This document shows positions 51,405 to 62,327 of a DNA stretch of 64,000 nt, one piece after another. The DNA is from a bacterium (GTDB lineage Bacteria > Acidobacteriota > Thermoanaerobaculia > Multivoradales > J023). The translations under genes were made by a program, and so were the position numbers. The DNA lies in contig JAAELT010000716.1 in assembly GCA_024226315.1 (NCBI GenBank), positions 1 to 64,000 on the forward strand, written 5' to 3'. Below the pieces are notes generated by a model. The model saw nothing but the letters and a program-made list of their open reading frames with translations, was not told where the DNA came from and ran no database searches. Position 1 is the stretch's first letter; every line of letters starts with the position of its first letter.

Positions 51405-52940
51405 ATGACTGTCGCGACCGCTACTGATATTCGTCCCATCCTCGCCGAGCTCGGTATCGAGGCCGAGAACCCCGGCGCGTTCAACGGCTCCTGGATCGAA
51501 ACCGGAGGCGAGCTGCTCCACTCCGTCGACCCGAACACCGGCGAGCCGATCGCCGCCGTGCGCCAGGCGACCGCCGAGGACTACGAGAAAGTCATCGCGG
51601 CAAGCGTCGAGGCGTTCGACGAATGGCGCACCTGGCCGGCGCCGAAGCGCGGCGAGGTGGTGCGGCTGCTGGCCGACGAGCTGCGCAAGCACAAGGACGC
51701 CCTGGGCAAGCTGGTGACGCTCGAGATGGGCAAGATCGTGAGCGAGGGCCTGGGCGAGGTGCAAGAGATGATCGACATGGCTGATCTGGCGGTCGGCATG
51801 TCGCGCCAGCTCTACGGCCTGTCGATGCACTCCGAACGCCCGCAGCACCGCATGTACGAGCAGTGGCATCCGCTCGGCACGGTGGGCATCATCACCGCCT
51901 TCAACTTCCCCGTCGCGGTGTGGGCCTGGAACTCCACCGTCGCCGCCGTCTGCGGCGACTCGATGGTGTGGAAGCCGTCTTCGCAGACGCCGCTCACCGC
52001 CGTCGCGGTCACCAAGATCGCCGAGCGGGTGCTCGAGGCGACCGGCGCGCCGCCGGTGTTCAACCTGGCGATCGGCGACCGCCACGCCGTCGGCGGGCCG
52101 CTGGTGGCCGACCACCGGGCGCCGTTGATCTCGGCCACCGGCTCGACCTCCATGGGGCGCAAGATCGGCACCGTGGTGGCCGAACGGCTCGGCCGCTCGC
52201 TGCTCGAGCTGGGCGGCAACAACGGCATCATCGTCACCGACGACGCCGACCTCGACCTGGTGCTGCGCGCCGCGGTGTTCGCCTCGGTCGGCACCGCCGG
52301 CCAGCGCTGCACGACGCTACGGCGCCTGTTCCTGCAGAAGGGCATCGCCGCGGAGATGACCGAGCGGCTCCGGCAGGCCTTTGGCTCGGTGCGCATCGGA
52401 GATCCGATGGACCCGGGCACGCTGATGGGACCGCTGGTCAACCGCAAGGCGGTCGACGACATGATGAACGCGCTCGAGGTCGCCAAGTGCCAGGGCGGCG
52501 AGGTGCTGTATGGCGGCAATGAGCTCGACCGCCCTGGCTTCTTCGTCGAACCGACCCTGGTGAAAGCCAAGGTCCACATGCCGATCACCTGCGAGGAGAC
52601 GTTCGCACCGATCCTCTACCTGTTCGAGTTCGACGAGCTCGACGAGGCGATCGAGATGCACAACAGCGTGCCACAGGGCCTGTCGTCCGCCATCTTCACC
52701 CTCAACATGCGCTCCGCCGAGCGCTTCCTGGCCACCACCGGCTCGGACTGTGGCATCGCCAACGTCAACATCGGCACCTCGGGCGCCGAGATCGGCGGTG
52801 CCTTCGGCGGCGAGAAGGAGACCGGCGGCGGACGCGAGGCGGGATCGGATTCCTGGAAGCTCTACATGCGGCGTCAGACCTGCACCCTCAACTGGGGCGA
52901 GGAGCTACCGTTGGCCCAGGGCGTCGAGTTCGACTTGTAA
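51405..52940 (+). CDS. ALDH7-family aldehyde dehydrogenase (aminoadipate-semialdehyde type)
   Basis: A 511-residue protein. Cofactor-binding ITAFNFPVAVWAWN, catalytic Glu in LELGGNNGIIV and catalytic Cys in TAGQRCTTLRR are all present. The GNN and GQRCTT variants are characteristic of ALDH7 (antiquitin, alpha-aminoadipic semialdehyde dehydrogenase) in lysine breakdown. Strong ribosome site gaggag. No lysine-catabolic partner is adjacent, so the substrate is inferred. Confidence 0.9.
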   Translation: MTVATATDIRPILAELGIEAENPGAFNGSWIETGGELLHSVDPNTGEPIAAVRQATAEDYEKVIAASVEAFDEWRTWPAPKRGEVVRLLADELRKHKDALGKLVTLEMGKIVSEGLGEVQEMIDMADLAVGMSRQLYGLSMHSERPQHRMYEQWHPLGTVGIITAFNFPVAVWAWNSTVAAVCGDSMVWKPSSQTPLTAVAVTKIAERVLEATGAPPVFNLAIGDRHAVGGPLVADHRAPLISATGSTSMGRKIGTVVAERLGRSLLELGGNNGIIVTDDADLDLVLRAAVFASVGTAGQRCTTLRRLFLQKGIAAEMTERLRQAFGSVRIGDPMDPGTLMGPLVNRKAVDDMMNALEVAKCQGGEVLYGGNELDRPGFFVEPTLVKAKVHMPITCEETFAPILYLFEFDELDEAIEMHNSVPQGLSSAIFTLNMRSAERFLATTGSDCGIANVNIGTSGAEIGGAFGGEKETGGGREAGSDSWKLYMRRQTCTLNWGEELPLAQGVEFDL

Positions 52941-53263
52941 CAGGGTTCAGGCCCTCCCCCTTTGAAAAAGGGGGAGATGGAGGGGGATTCTCTGCGGAGT
53001 CCGAGCAAGACGGCGGCGCCTCGGACCTAAAATCCCCCCTCGGTCCCCCCTTTTTCAAAGGGGGGAAGTCAGATTGCCGTCCACCTCCACGTACAGGGTC
53101 AGTCCCCGTTTCGATACACCTCGGGATGCGGCGCGCGGGCCTGACGGATCCAGCGCGACGCCCGGATGGGCCTCGGACCGCGCGGAAACGCGGGCCGTCC
53201 CTCGTTCTAGGCCGACTGTCACACCGACAGCCGGCTGGCATCCGCCTTGCTGATCAGACGGGC
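52941..53263. other. intergenic region with MITE-like palindrome
   Basis: Besides the palindrome, nothing recognisable is seen from 53069 to 53263. Confidence 0.6.
52953..53068. mobile_element. MITE-like long palindrome
   Basis: About 116 bp. The left arm (CCCCCTTTGAAAAAGGGGG then GGGGGATT) and right arm (AATCCCCCC then CCCCCCTTTTTCAAAGGGGGG, given in parts) are complementary over most of their length, with a 7-bp inner stem GTCCGAG/CTCGGAC. It encodes nothing. Sits 12 bp after the ALDH gene and could act as its terminator. Confidence 0.8.
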
Positions 53264-53395
53264 ATGAGAGCCACACCCTTCTCCGCCCTGATGGAAGATC
53301 TGGAGCTGCTGTTGCCGACCCTCGAGCCGAGCCTGACGACGGTGCGGCTCGCCTTCGCCGGCATCGCGGCGATGGCGCTCTTCTGGTTCATCTAG
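53264..53395 (+). CDS. possible 43-residue small membrane protein
   Basis: MRATPFSALMEDLELLLPTL followed by a C-terminal hydrophobic segment (LAFAGIAAMALFWFI) would make a single-span peptide. No ribosome site is visible. The stop overlaps the convergent menH end by 8 bp. Could be chance. Confidence 0.35.
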   Translation: MRATPFSALMEDLELLLPTLEPSLTTVRLAFAGIAAMALFWFI

Positions 53396-54131
53396 TAAAC
53401 CGCGCCTGCCGCTCGATCGCCGACGCCACGGCGCCCGGCGCTTCCAGGATCAGGTTGTGACCCGCCGACGGCACGACTTCGACGGTGGCCCGCGGCAGCG
53501 AGGCGGCCATCGATCGCGCCAGCCGGGCGAACTTGAGGTCGGCCTCCCCTGCCATCAGGTGGACAGGCAGGTCTATTCGCTCGAGGTCGGCGCCGTAGTC
53601 GGGCATGGCACCCAACCCCAGGGCGCGCAGGGAGTGGGCAAGCCCGTGGGCGTCGTGCCCGAGGCGGATGGCGCGCTGGAGCTCCAAGGCTTCGGCGGAC
53701 GCAGAACCCTGCGAAACGAAGAGCGGCAGGCTCTCCCAGAAGTCGACGAAGGCTTCGATCCCCTCACGCTTCAGCCGGCGAGACAGTTCCTCGTCCGCCG
53801 CCCGTCGCTGGCGGCGCTCCGCCTCGGTGCGCAGCCCGGGATGGGCACCGATCAGCGTCGCGGAAGTGAAGAGGTCAGGGTGGCGTGCCAGCAGCCCCAG
53901 CGCCACGCGGCCGCCGAGCGAGTAGCCCGCCAGGTGGCAGGGGCGCCGCAGCAGTCCGGCCAGGCGGTCGACTTCCTCGACGAAGCCGTCGACGGTGGGC
54001 GGCCGGTGATCGTGGCCGGACAGCGCCAGCCGCTCGACCTGGAAGTCGGCCGGCAGCTTCTCCACCACCGCGTCCCAGGACGCCGGGGAGCCGGTGAAGC
54101 CGTGCAGACAGACGACGCGGGCCGCCGTCAC
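53388..54131 (-). CDS. menH: MenH-like alpha/beta hydrolase (SHCHC synthase)
   Basis: A 247-residue protein. CLHGFTGSPASWD, nucleophile Ser in LAGYSLGGRVALGLL and a C-terminal His in SAGHNLILEAP form the triad. MenH makes 2-succinyl-6-hydroxy-2,4-cyclohexadiene-1-carboxylate from the MenD product. GTG overlaps the menE stop (GTGA). Last gene of the menaquinone operon. Confidence 0.9.
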   Translation of the reverse strand: MTAARVVCLHGFTGSPASWDAVVEKLPADFQVERLALSGHDHRPPTVDGFVEEVDRLAGLLRRPCHLAGYSLGGRVALGLLARHPDLFTSATLIGAHPGLRTEAERRQRRAADEELSRRLKREGIEAFVDFWESLPLFVSQGSASAEALELQRAIRLGHDAHGLAHSLRALGLGAMPDYGADLERIDLPVHLMAGEADLKFARLARSMAASLPRATVEVVPSAGHNLILEAPGAVASAIERQARFTR

Positions 54132-55539
54132 GCGTCCTCCGGGGAGCTTACACGGCCCAAGAGCCGCAGGCGCGGGCCGGCGAGGCGCGCGCAGCCTCGC
54201 CGATCGACTTTGCCCATGTCCGTCTTCGGCAAGCGTTCGACGTAAGCGATCCGGCGCGGCACCTGGTGGCTCGCCAGTCGGCCCCTCAGGTGTCGCAACA
54301 GCTCACCGTCTTCCGGTGGGCTCCCCGCGACCACCGCCGCTGCCACCGCCTGACCCCAATCCGCATCGTCGACGCCGAAGACGCAGGCGGCGGTGATCCC
54401 GGGATGGTCCTCCAGCACGGCTTCGACCTCCACCGGATGGACGTTCTCGCCCCCGGTGACGATGACGTCGTCGCGACGTCCCAGCAAGTGGAGCCGCCCC
54501 GCCTCGTCCAGCCGGCCCAGGTCGCCGGTGGTCAGCCAGCCCTCTTCGTCCCGAGGCGGCACATCCCCGGCTGGCAGATAGCCGCTCATCAGGTTGCGCC
54601 CCCGGATCTCGACGACGCCGTCATTGATGCGTACGCCCATGCCGTCCACCGGCTCACCGCAGCCTAGCTCGCCCTGGTTCACCGTGCCGTAGCGCTGCGT
54701 CGCCACCTGCGAGCAGGCCTCGGTGAGGCCATAGGTTGTCAATATCGGCCAGCCGCGGTCCGCTGCCCGCTCCAGCAACGCGGGCGGCGCCGCGGCACCG
54801 CCGAGGAGGACGGCACGCAGGTGCTCGGGTAGTGCAAAGCCTTCGAGCTCCAGCAGCCGGCGCAGCATGGTGGGCACCAGGGAGAGCAACGTCACGCGGT
54901 CACGCTCGATCACCTCGGCAACCGATTCGGCGTCGAAACGCGGCAGCGAGCGGACCACCACCGCCCGCCGCGCGGCCAGGCAACGGGTGAGGATCGACAG
55001 GCCGCCGACGTGGGCTACCGGCAGGCTCAGCAACCAGCGGTCGTCGTCGCGCCAGTCCAGATTGCGGGCGCTGGCGGCGGCCGCCGAGGCGAAGGCACGG
55101 CGGCTCAGCACCACCCCTTTTGGCCGGCCGCTCGAGCCGGACGTGCGGGCGATGGCCATCGGCCGCTCGTCATCCGGCACGACGCGCGCCGGTACATCCG
55201 GGGAGCTGCCCTGGAAATCGGCCGTCGAGGGATCCAGCAGAACGTCGGCTCCGATCTCGCCGAGCCATCGCCTCCGGTCGTCTTCGGGAGAGCGTGGATG
55301 CACCAACGCCACCGGCACCCCGATCTCGAACAGAGCATGGAGCGTAATCAGAACCTCGGCCGTGGTTTCTCCCACAACGGCCACCGGCGCCGCCCGCTCC
55401 GCCCCCACACCCTGCCGGCCGAACCAGTCGATCGCCCCCAGCACCCTCGCCGCGAGCTCGGCGAAGGAGATCTCCCGGCCGTCGAGGACCAGGGCCACAC
55501 GCTCCGGCTCGTCCGCGGCGGCCTGGAGCACCGAGAAGC

Positions 55540-55543
<4 letters not shown>
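54128..55543 (-). CDS. menE: o-succinylbenzoate-CoA ligase
   Basis: A 471-residue acyl-CoA synthetase. AMP-binding motif RTSGSSGRPKGVVLS, TYGLTEACSQVATQ, and TGDLGRLDEAGRLHLLGRRD are present; the catalytic Lys is in LPKTDMGKVDRRG. It activates o-succinylbenzoate. The start overlaps the menA stop (ATGA). Confidence 0.92.
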
Positions 55544-56456
<913 letters not shown>

Positions 56457-56460
<4 letters not shown>

Positions 56461-58241
56461 GGACCGTCTCCGCCCAGGGCATTGTCGATTCGCTGCCGCA
56501 GGCGCCGGTTCTGCTCGGCGGCGCCGTGAGGCGGCACCACCGCCTCGATCACGCTCACTCCCGGCCGCCCGAAGGCCTCGGCAAGGGCACTGTCGAGCTC
56601 CGCGGGCCGCTCCACCCGCTCGTGGGCGAGGCCGTGCAGCGCCGCGGCGGGTGCCAGATCGATCTCGTGGGGTGTCGTCCAGTGCTCGAAGACCTCGCCC
56701 TCCGCCGACGGGTGTGCCGCCAGCGGCAGTTGCTCGAAGATCCGGCCGCCGCGGTTCTGCACCACCACGATCGCCGTCGGCACCGTCACGTACCTCGCCG
56801 CCCCCAGACCCGAGAGATCGTGCAGGAAGCTCACGTCGCCGATCAGCAGCCCCACGCGGTGGCGCCACACGCTGGCCGCGCCGAGCACGCCGGAGACCAC
56901 GCCGTCGATGCCGCTGGCGCCACGTTGGGACCAGACCCGCAGGTCCACCCCCGAGCCCGGGCAATAGGTGTCGACCTCGCGGATCGGCAGGCTGTTGCCG
57001 AGCGCCAGCAGGCTGCCGGCCGGCAACGCTCCGACCAGCGCCCTGGCCACCCCGCCCTCGGTCAGGGCATCGGAGGACGCCAGCTCCTCGTCGACGGCCC
57101 GCCGCACCGCCTCCTCGCCCAGGCGCCAGCGCTCGGGCCAGGCCCGAGACCGAGGGAGCGCCGCCAGCCGGGTGGTGAGCCGCGCCAGGCTGCCGTCGAG
57201 ATCCGCGAACAGCAGGTCCGAGGCGGTGCTCTCGGCGTCCTGCCAGCCCTCGGTGCCGATCACCCAGTGGGCACAGCCGGCGCAGCGGTCCAGATACCTG
57301 CTCCACCGGCCCGAGGTCGGGACGCGGCCGATCTGCACGATCAGCTCGGGAGTCGGGCCGGCGCGGAAACCGGAGTTGGCGAGCAGGGCGTCGAAACCGT
57401 CGACGGTCAGCACGCCCGCATCGAGCTCGGGGCAGTAGCGCACCTGGCTGGCGGCCTCGCGCAACACCGGGAAGCCCGTGCGGCGGCCGAGCTCGGCGAT
57501 CAGGCTGCGCGTGCCTGCCTGCGCCAGGGGCGCCGGCCCGCAGACGATCAAGCCCCGCTCGACCCGAGCGCAGGCACGCGCCAGGTGGTCGACGTCGGCG
57601 GCCTCCGGCAGCCACCGGGGCGCCCGCGGGCTCGGCACCGGCCGCTCCAGCAGCTCGCTCACCGCCGCCGCCAGATCCTGCTCCGCCTCTCTCACCGCCT
57701 CGCCCGGCTCCAGCGGCTTGCGGATCCTGGCGTTGAGGTGCACCGCCCCCGGCCGCGGATGGCGGCTGGCGAAGAACGCCTGCGCCGCCGTCCGTCGCAG
57801 TGCCCGCAGAGCCTGGGGCGACGCCTCCGCGCCTCCGAGGTCGAAGAACTCGCGAGCGTGATCGCCGTAGAGCCGGATCTGATCGATGGTCTGGTTGGCG
57901 CCGCAGGCGGCCAGCTCCACCGGTCGATCGGCGGTCAGCACCAGCAGCGGCGTGTGCGACGCCCCCGCCTCCACCACCGCCGGCAGGTAGTTGGCGCCGG
58001 CGGTGCCCGAGGTCGGCAGCAGCAACGCCGGACGGCCGGTGACGCGCGCCTGCCCGAGAGCGAAGAACGCCGCCGAGCGCTCGTCGATCAGGTCGAAGCA
58101 GCGCAGCTTCGGGTGCTGTGCCGCCGCCAGCACGAAGGGCGTCGAGCGCGACCCCGGGCTGATCACGACGTCGGTGACGCCGGCATCGGCGAACGAGCCG
58201 ATGAGCAGCCGCGCCCATTCGGCCTGCAGGTTCTCGGGCAT
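56457..58241 (-). CDS. menD: SEPHCHC synthase (ThDP enzyme)
   Basis: A 594-residue ThDP-dependent enzyme. VVISPGSRSTPFVLA carries the MenD substrate motif; the catalytic Glu region is LPTSGTAGANYLPAVVEAG; the ThDP site is GDVSFLHDLSGL then VQNRGGRIFEQLP. It joins isochorismate and 2-oxoglutarate. Starts 3 nt after menF. Confidence 0.94.
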
Positions 58242-58244
58242 CTC

Positions 58245-59714
58245 CTACGCCCCCAGGGCGGTCAGCAGCGCCTGCTTCTTGAGCTCCGTCTCGGTGTACT
58301 CCAGCTCAGGGTCCGAATCGCGGACGATACCGGCTCCGGCGTAGAGGAAGGCCTCGGCGCCGCGCAGCACGCAGGAGCGCAGCGCCACCGCGAAATCGCC
58401 GTCGCCCTCGGCGTCGAACCAGCCCACCGGCGCGGCGTACCAGCCGCGGCTGGAGCGCTCGTGCTCCGAGATCCAGCGCATGGCGGTCTCGGTGGGCACG
58501 CCGCCCACCGCCGGCGTCGGATGCAGCTCCTCCACCAGCTCGAGCACGTGACGCGGCTCGGCCAGGGTGCCGGTGACCGGCGTCAGCAGGTGCAGCACGT
58601 CGCGCAGCTCGCGCACCCGTGGAGGCGAGCCGACTTCCAGCTGTTCGCTGAGCGGCCCCAGACGGCGCACGATCTCGTCGACCACCAGCTGGTGCTCACG
58701 GCGGTCCTTGTCGCTCCGGAGCAGGCGCTCGGCGCCCTCGCCGCCGCTGGCGATCGAGCCGGCCAGGGCCTCGGTCACGAACGAGCGCCCGCGCCGGGTC
58801 ACCAACCGCTCCGGGGTGGCGCCGAGGAAGGTGCTCGACTCGCGGCAGAAGGCGAAACGGGTCGAGGCCCGCAGACCGAGACTGAGGCGCCGCAGCACAG
58901 CCGCGGTCTCGGGCGCCCGCGCCAGCTCGACCCGCGAGTGGCGGGCGGCGACGATCTTCTGGAAGGCGCCGCTCCGGATGCCACCGCGGATCGCCTCGAT
59001 CTCCTGCCGCCAGTGCCGCCGCGAGGGCCGTTGCACCTCGAGCACGACGCTGCGGGCGTCGGCGGCCGCGCCGGCAGCCTGACGCTCGGCCAGCAGCGGC
59101 AGCAGCGACTCGACCTCCGCCACCCAGGCCAGCCGCTCGGAGCTCGTGGTCAGCTCGTCACCGCGCACCGCCAGGCTGAGTGCCGCTCGCTCGCCGTCGC
59201 TGACATAGGCCAGCCGCGGTAGGGTGAAACAGCCGTCGCCGAACTCCTGCCAGGGCTCACTGTGCGCCGCCCCGAGGTCGAACGCCAGGCCACCGTAGAG
59301 TCGCGGCGAGACCGGCAGGCATTCCGGGTGCGCCCAGGCCACCAACCGGCCCCAGACCTGCTCGGCTTCACGTTCCAGGCGCCGGAATCGATCCGGCCCC
59401 GCCAGCTGAATGCGATAGACCGCACCGACGCCGGCAAAGGCCAGACCGTCGGGAGGATCCCACACCACGCCCATCGAACGCGAGGAGACTTCGAGCAGGA
59501 TCTCGGGCTCGACCACCGGCGCCGGAATCGACACCATCAGCGTGCTCCGCGACCCGGCGTGCTCCGCCAGCTGGTGCTCGAGCCACGCCCGCCGATCGAG
59601 GCGCGCGACGTCGGCCACCGGCGTCAGCGTCGGTGCGGCGGCCGGCGCGGAAGTCGCCGCGGGAGAGGCCGGCACCGAGGCCGACGCGACCTTGAGGGTC
59701 GACGGCGCGCTCAT
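58245..59714 (-). CDS. menF: isochorismate synthase
   Basis: A 489-residue chorismate-binding enzyme. FQKIVAARHSRVELA, FLGATPERLVTRRG, LLRSDKDRREHQLVVDEI and LHPTPAVGGVPTETA are present; the latter is the isochorismate-synthase signature. An N-terminal Ala/Pro-rich ~30-residue stretch is unusual. The start overlaps the menG stop (ATGA). Confidence 0.93.
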   Translation of the reverse strand: MSAPSTLKVASASVPASPAATSAPAAAPTLTPVADVARLDRRAWLEHQLAEHAGSRSTLMVSIPAPVVEPEILLEVSSRSMGVVWDPPDGLAFAGVGAVYRIQLAGPDRFRRLEREAEQVWGRLVAWAHPECLPVSPRLYGGLAFDLGAAHSEPWQEFGDGCFTLPRLAYVSDGERAALSLAVRGDELTTSSERLAWVAEVESLLPLLAERQAAGAAADARSVVLEVQRPSRRHWRQEIEAIRGGIRSGAFQKIVAARHSRVELARAPETAAVLRRLSLGLRASTRFAFCRESSTFLGATPERLVTRRGRSFVTEALAGSIASGGEGAERLLRSDKDRREHQLVVDEIVRRLGPLSEQLEVGSPPRVRELRDVLHLLTPVTGTLAEPRHVLELVEELHPTPAVGGVPTETAMRWISEHERSSRGWYAAPVGWFDAEGDGDFAVALRSCVLRGAEAFLYAGAGIVRDSDPELEYTETELKKQALLTALGA

Positions 59715-60454
59715 CGGGGCACCTCCTGTTTCTCGGCGGGCCGCGCCAGGAACAGGCAGCCCACGCCGAAGCTCACGTCACGGATCTCCGTGACCTCGAG
59801 GCCGGCCCGTTCCATGATCTCGGCGAACTCGGGAGGGGGAGGAAACGCCTCGATCGAGGTTTGGAGATAGCGGTACGCCCGCTCCTTGGACAGCCAAGCA
59901 CCGAGCCGCGGCACCACGTGATGCAGGTAGAAGCGCGCGAAGGGCGCCAGCAGACCCGATCGCGGCTCACTGCCCTCGAGGATCGCGATCTTGCCGCCCG
60001 GACGCACCACGCGCGCCATTTCCGCCAGCGCGGCGGGCCGGTCCGCCACGTTGCGGATGCCCCAGGCGATGGCGGCGGCGTCGAACGAATCGTCGTCGAA
60101 GGGCAGCTCCTCGGCGCGACCCGGGCGCAACTCGATGCGGCTGGCAAGGCCGGCGGCGGAAACTTTGCGCTCGCCCTCGGCCAGCATACGCGGCGACGGA
60201 TCGATCCCCACCACGGTGGCGTCGGCGTGCTGACGCAGCACCTCGATCGCCAGGTCGGCGGTGCCGGTGGCGAGGTCGAGCACCCGACTGCCGGGGCCGG
60301 TGACCGCGGCTACCGCCCGGGCGCGCCAGCGGCGGTCGAGGCCGAGGGAGAGGATCCGGTTGAGCAGGTCGTAGCGACCGGCGATGCTGTCGAACATGGC
60401 GCCGGAGCCGGGTCGCGGACGGTCGACCGGGGGAATTGCGGTGAGTTGCTGCAT
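59711..60454 (-). CDS. menG: demethylmenaquinone methyltransferase
   Basis: A 247-residue SAM methyltransferase. MFDSIAGRYDLLNRILSLG is the UbiE/MenG signature, followed by VLDLATGTADLAIEVL (SAM site) and SFDAAAIAWGIRNVADR. It carries out the last step of menaquinone synthesis. Because the operon contains men genes rather than ubi genes, MenG is preferred to UbiE. Confidence 0.94.
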   Translation of the reverse strand: MQQLTAIPPVDRPRPGSGAMFDSIAGRYDLLNRILSLGLDRRWRARAVAAVTGPGSRVLDLATGTADLAIEVLRQHADATVVGIDPSPRMLAEGERKVSAAGLASRIELRPGRAEELPFDDDSFDAAAIAWGIRNVADRPAALAEMARVVRPGGKIAILEGSEPRSGLLAPFARFYLHHVVPRLGAWLSKERAYRYLQTSIEAFPPPPEFAEIMERAGLEVTEIRDVSFGVGCLFLARPAEKQEVPR

Positions 60455-60463
60455 CGCCCCTCC

Positions 60464-61621
60464 CTAGAGATCCCGGTCGACGATCGTTTCCGCCACCGTC
60501 ACCAGCGCCCGGCGCGCCCGGTTCTCGGGCAACGCCTCGAGCGCGGCCAGCGCCCGGCCCGAGTGCTGGCGGGCGAGCGCCAGGCACTCCTCCACCGCTC
60601 GGGTCTCGCGCAGCGCTCTGACCACCCGCGCCGACACCAGGTCGGAGATCGTCTCGTTGTCGAGGATCTCCGCGATCACCGGCTCGAGCTCCGGGTCGCG
60701 CTCCAGGGCGACGATCAGTGGGAAGGTCATCTTGCCCTCGCGCAGGTCGGTGAACAGCTCTTTACCGGTGCGCGAGGCGTCGCCGGTGAGGTCGAGCAGG
60801 TCGTCGGTGGCCTGGAACGCGATGCCCAGATGGCGACCGTAGTCGATCAGCGCCCGGCGTTCGGCGTCGCCCAGCCCGCCGACCCGGCCGCCGGAAGACA
60901 TCGCCCAGCGGAAGACCGAGGCGGTCTTGCCCTCGACCACCCGGAAGTAGAGGTCGCGGTCGGTGGACACCCGGCCGCGCGCTTCGAGCTGCAGCGACTC
61001 GGCGAAGATCATCTCTTCGATGATGCCGAACAGCTCTTCGAGCAGCACCGGCACGCCGGTGGAATTGACCCGCCGCAGGGCCTCGATCAGCAGCCAGTCG
61101 CCGGCGAAGATCGAGGCCGCGTTGCCGTAGACGGCGCGCGCGGTCGGCGCGCCGCGGCGCACGTCCGAGAGATCGACGACGTCGTCGTGCAGCAGAGTGG
61201 CGCTGTGCACCAGCTCCACCGCCACCGCCAGGTCGAGCACGCGGCGGTCGAAGCCCGAGCCGACCTTGGCGGCCAGCGCCAGGCACATCGGGCGCAATCG
61301 CTTGCCGCCCAGGTCGAGCAGGTGGCTGGCGGCACGCTCGACCAGCCGCCCGTCGCGCGGCAGGGTGGCGAACTCGACCTCGAAGGCCTCCAGGTCCTGG
61401 CCGACGAAGGCCACCATGTCGCTCAGCCGGTCGGCCAGCCGACCGAGTCCGCGGTGGGCACAGATGCCCTCCAGCCGCGCCAGCAGATCGACGCCGACCG
61501 GCAGGCCGGGGACGCTCTCGGGCGCGGCGGCCGGCGCCGCGGCGGCACGGTCTACATCGACACGTTCCACGGCGGCACGGTCCTCGGCGACACGGTCCAC
61601 GGCACGCGTGGCTAACTTCAT
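60464..61621 (-). CDS. polyprenyl diphosphate synthase (menaquinone side chain)
   Basis: A 385-residue protein. The first Asp-rich motif is in LLHDDVVDLSDVRRG, the second in FQATDDLLDLTGD. GGKRLRPMCLALAA precedes the first. The family is usually ~320-330 residues; here an N-terminal extension of ~60 residues (Arg/Val/Asp/Ala-rich, partly repetitive) is added. It likely makes the C35-C45 chain attached by MenA. ATG overlaps the regulator stop (ATGA). Confidence 0.9.
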   Translation of the reverse strand: MKLATRAVDRVAEDRAAVERVDVDRAAAAPAAAPESVPGLPVGVDLLARLEGICAHRGLGRLADRLSDMVAFVGQDLEAFEVEFATLPRDGRLVERAASHLLDLGGKRLRPMCLALAAKVGSGFDRRVLDLAVAVELVHSATLLHDDVVDLSDVRRGAPTARAVYGNAASIFAGDWLLIEALRRVNSTGVPVLLEELFGIIEEMIFAESLQLEARGRVSTDRDLYFRVVEGKTASVFRWAMSSGGRVGGLGDAERRALIDYGRHLGIAFQATDDLLDLTGDASRTGKELFTDLREGKMTFPLIVALERDPELEPVIAEILDNETISDLVSARVVRALRETRAVEECLALARQHSGRALAALEALPENRARRALVTVAETIVDRDL

Positions 61622-62193
61622 GGACTCTCCTCCAACTGCAGGACCAGTTCCTCGTCAGGTGTTTCGTGGCGGGGCTCGTCGCGGGCGGCCTTGACCAGCA
61701 TCTTGAGTCCGAACCGGCCGAGCAGGCCGCCTTTCAGGAAGACGTTGACCATCGAGTCGGTCAGCGCCACCAGCGATTCGAGCGACTCGAGGCGCTCGCG
61801 AAAGACCTCCGCCTCCGGCGACGGATCAGCCTCGAGCAGCGGAATCCACTCCCGCAGGCTCTCGAGCACCGGATCCCACTCCCGGCGCTTGCGGATCTCG
61901 ACGATGTTACGGATTACCTTCTCCAGGTCGGTGGCCGGCCGGTAGGTGACACGGCGCGACCCGGGCGCCTTCTCGGGGAAGATCAGGTGCCACTCGCGCA
62001 GCTCCTTGCACGCCATCGACACCGCGCCGCGGCTCATCTCGAGCCCCTGCACGATCTCGTCGGCATCCGCCGGCTCGGCGCGGGACAGCAGCCAGCTGTA
62101 GACCCGCGCCGTGGTCGGCGAGATGCCCCAGAAGGGCCCCATGGAGCCCCAGAGCTGGACAAAAGCCTGGCGGACCGTTTCGACTTCGCTCAT
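61618..62193 (-). CDS. GbsR/MarR-type transcriptional regulator, first gene of the menaquinone operon
   Basis: A 191-residue winged-helix protein: WGISPTTARVYSWLLSRAEP, DADEIVQGLEMSRGAVSMAC, KELREWHLIFPEKAPGSRRV, then a helical dimerisation part. It resembles the GbsR group. ATG at 62193 has GGGAGGA upstream; GTG at 62217 does not. A palindrome over the operon's promoter suggests autoregulation. Linking such a regulator to quinone synthesis suggests redox or osmotic control, which is speculative. Confidence 0.85.
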   Translation of the reverse strand: MSEVETVRQAFVQLWGSMGPFWGISPTTARVYSWLLSRAEPADADEIVQGLEMSRGAVSMACKELREWHLIFPEKAPGSRRVTYRPATDLEKVIRNIVEIRKRREWDPVLESLREWIPLLEADPSPEAEVFRERLESLESLVALTDSMVNVFLKGGLLGRFGLKMLVKAARDEPRHETPDEELVLQLEESP

Positions 62194-62223
62194 TTTCGGT
62201 GGATCCTCCCCCGTCACGGCGAC

Positions 62224-62266
62224 AGGCTAGCGCACCTTGACAGAAATTTCAATACTTTTTGAAATT
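62224..62266 (-). promoter_or_regulatory. promoter and operator of the menaquinone operon
   Basis: On the minus strand TTGAAA, 17-nt spacer, TAGCCT. The -35 lies inside a palindrome, AATTTCAA-N6-TTGAAATT (62245-62266), a strong candidate operator in the most AT-rich spot of the neighbourhood. TTGACA at 62238 on the plus strand may belong to the divergent gene. Confidence 0.65.
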
Positions 62267-62327
62267 ACAATCAGATCAGGTCGGACGGTTCGGGGGAGGG
62301 ATGGTATCTTACCGGCCCCGAACGCTC

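Noticed and set aside
56526..59222. 898-codon plus-strand frame across menD and menF
   Set aside because: Antisense shadow; both men genes have full active-site motifs and coupled starts on the minus strand.
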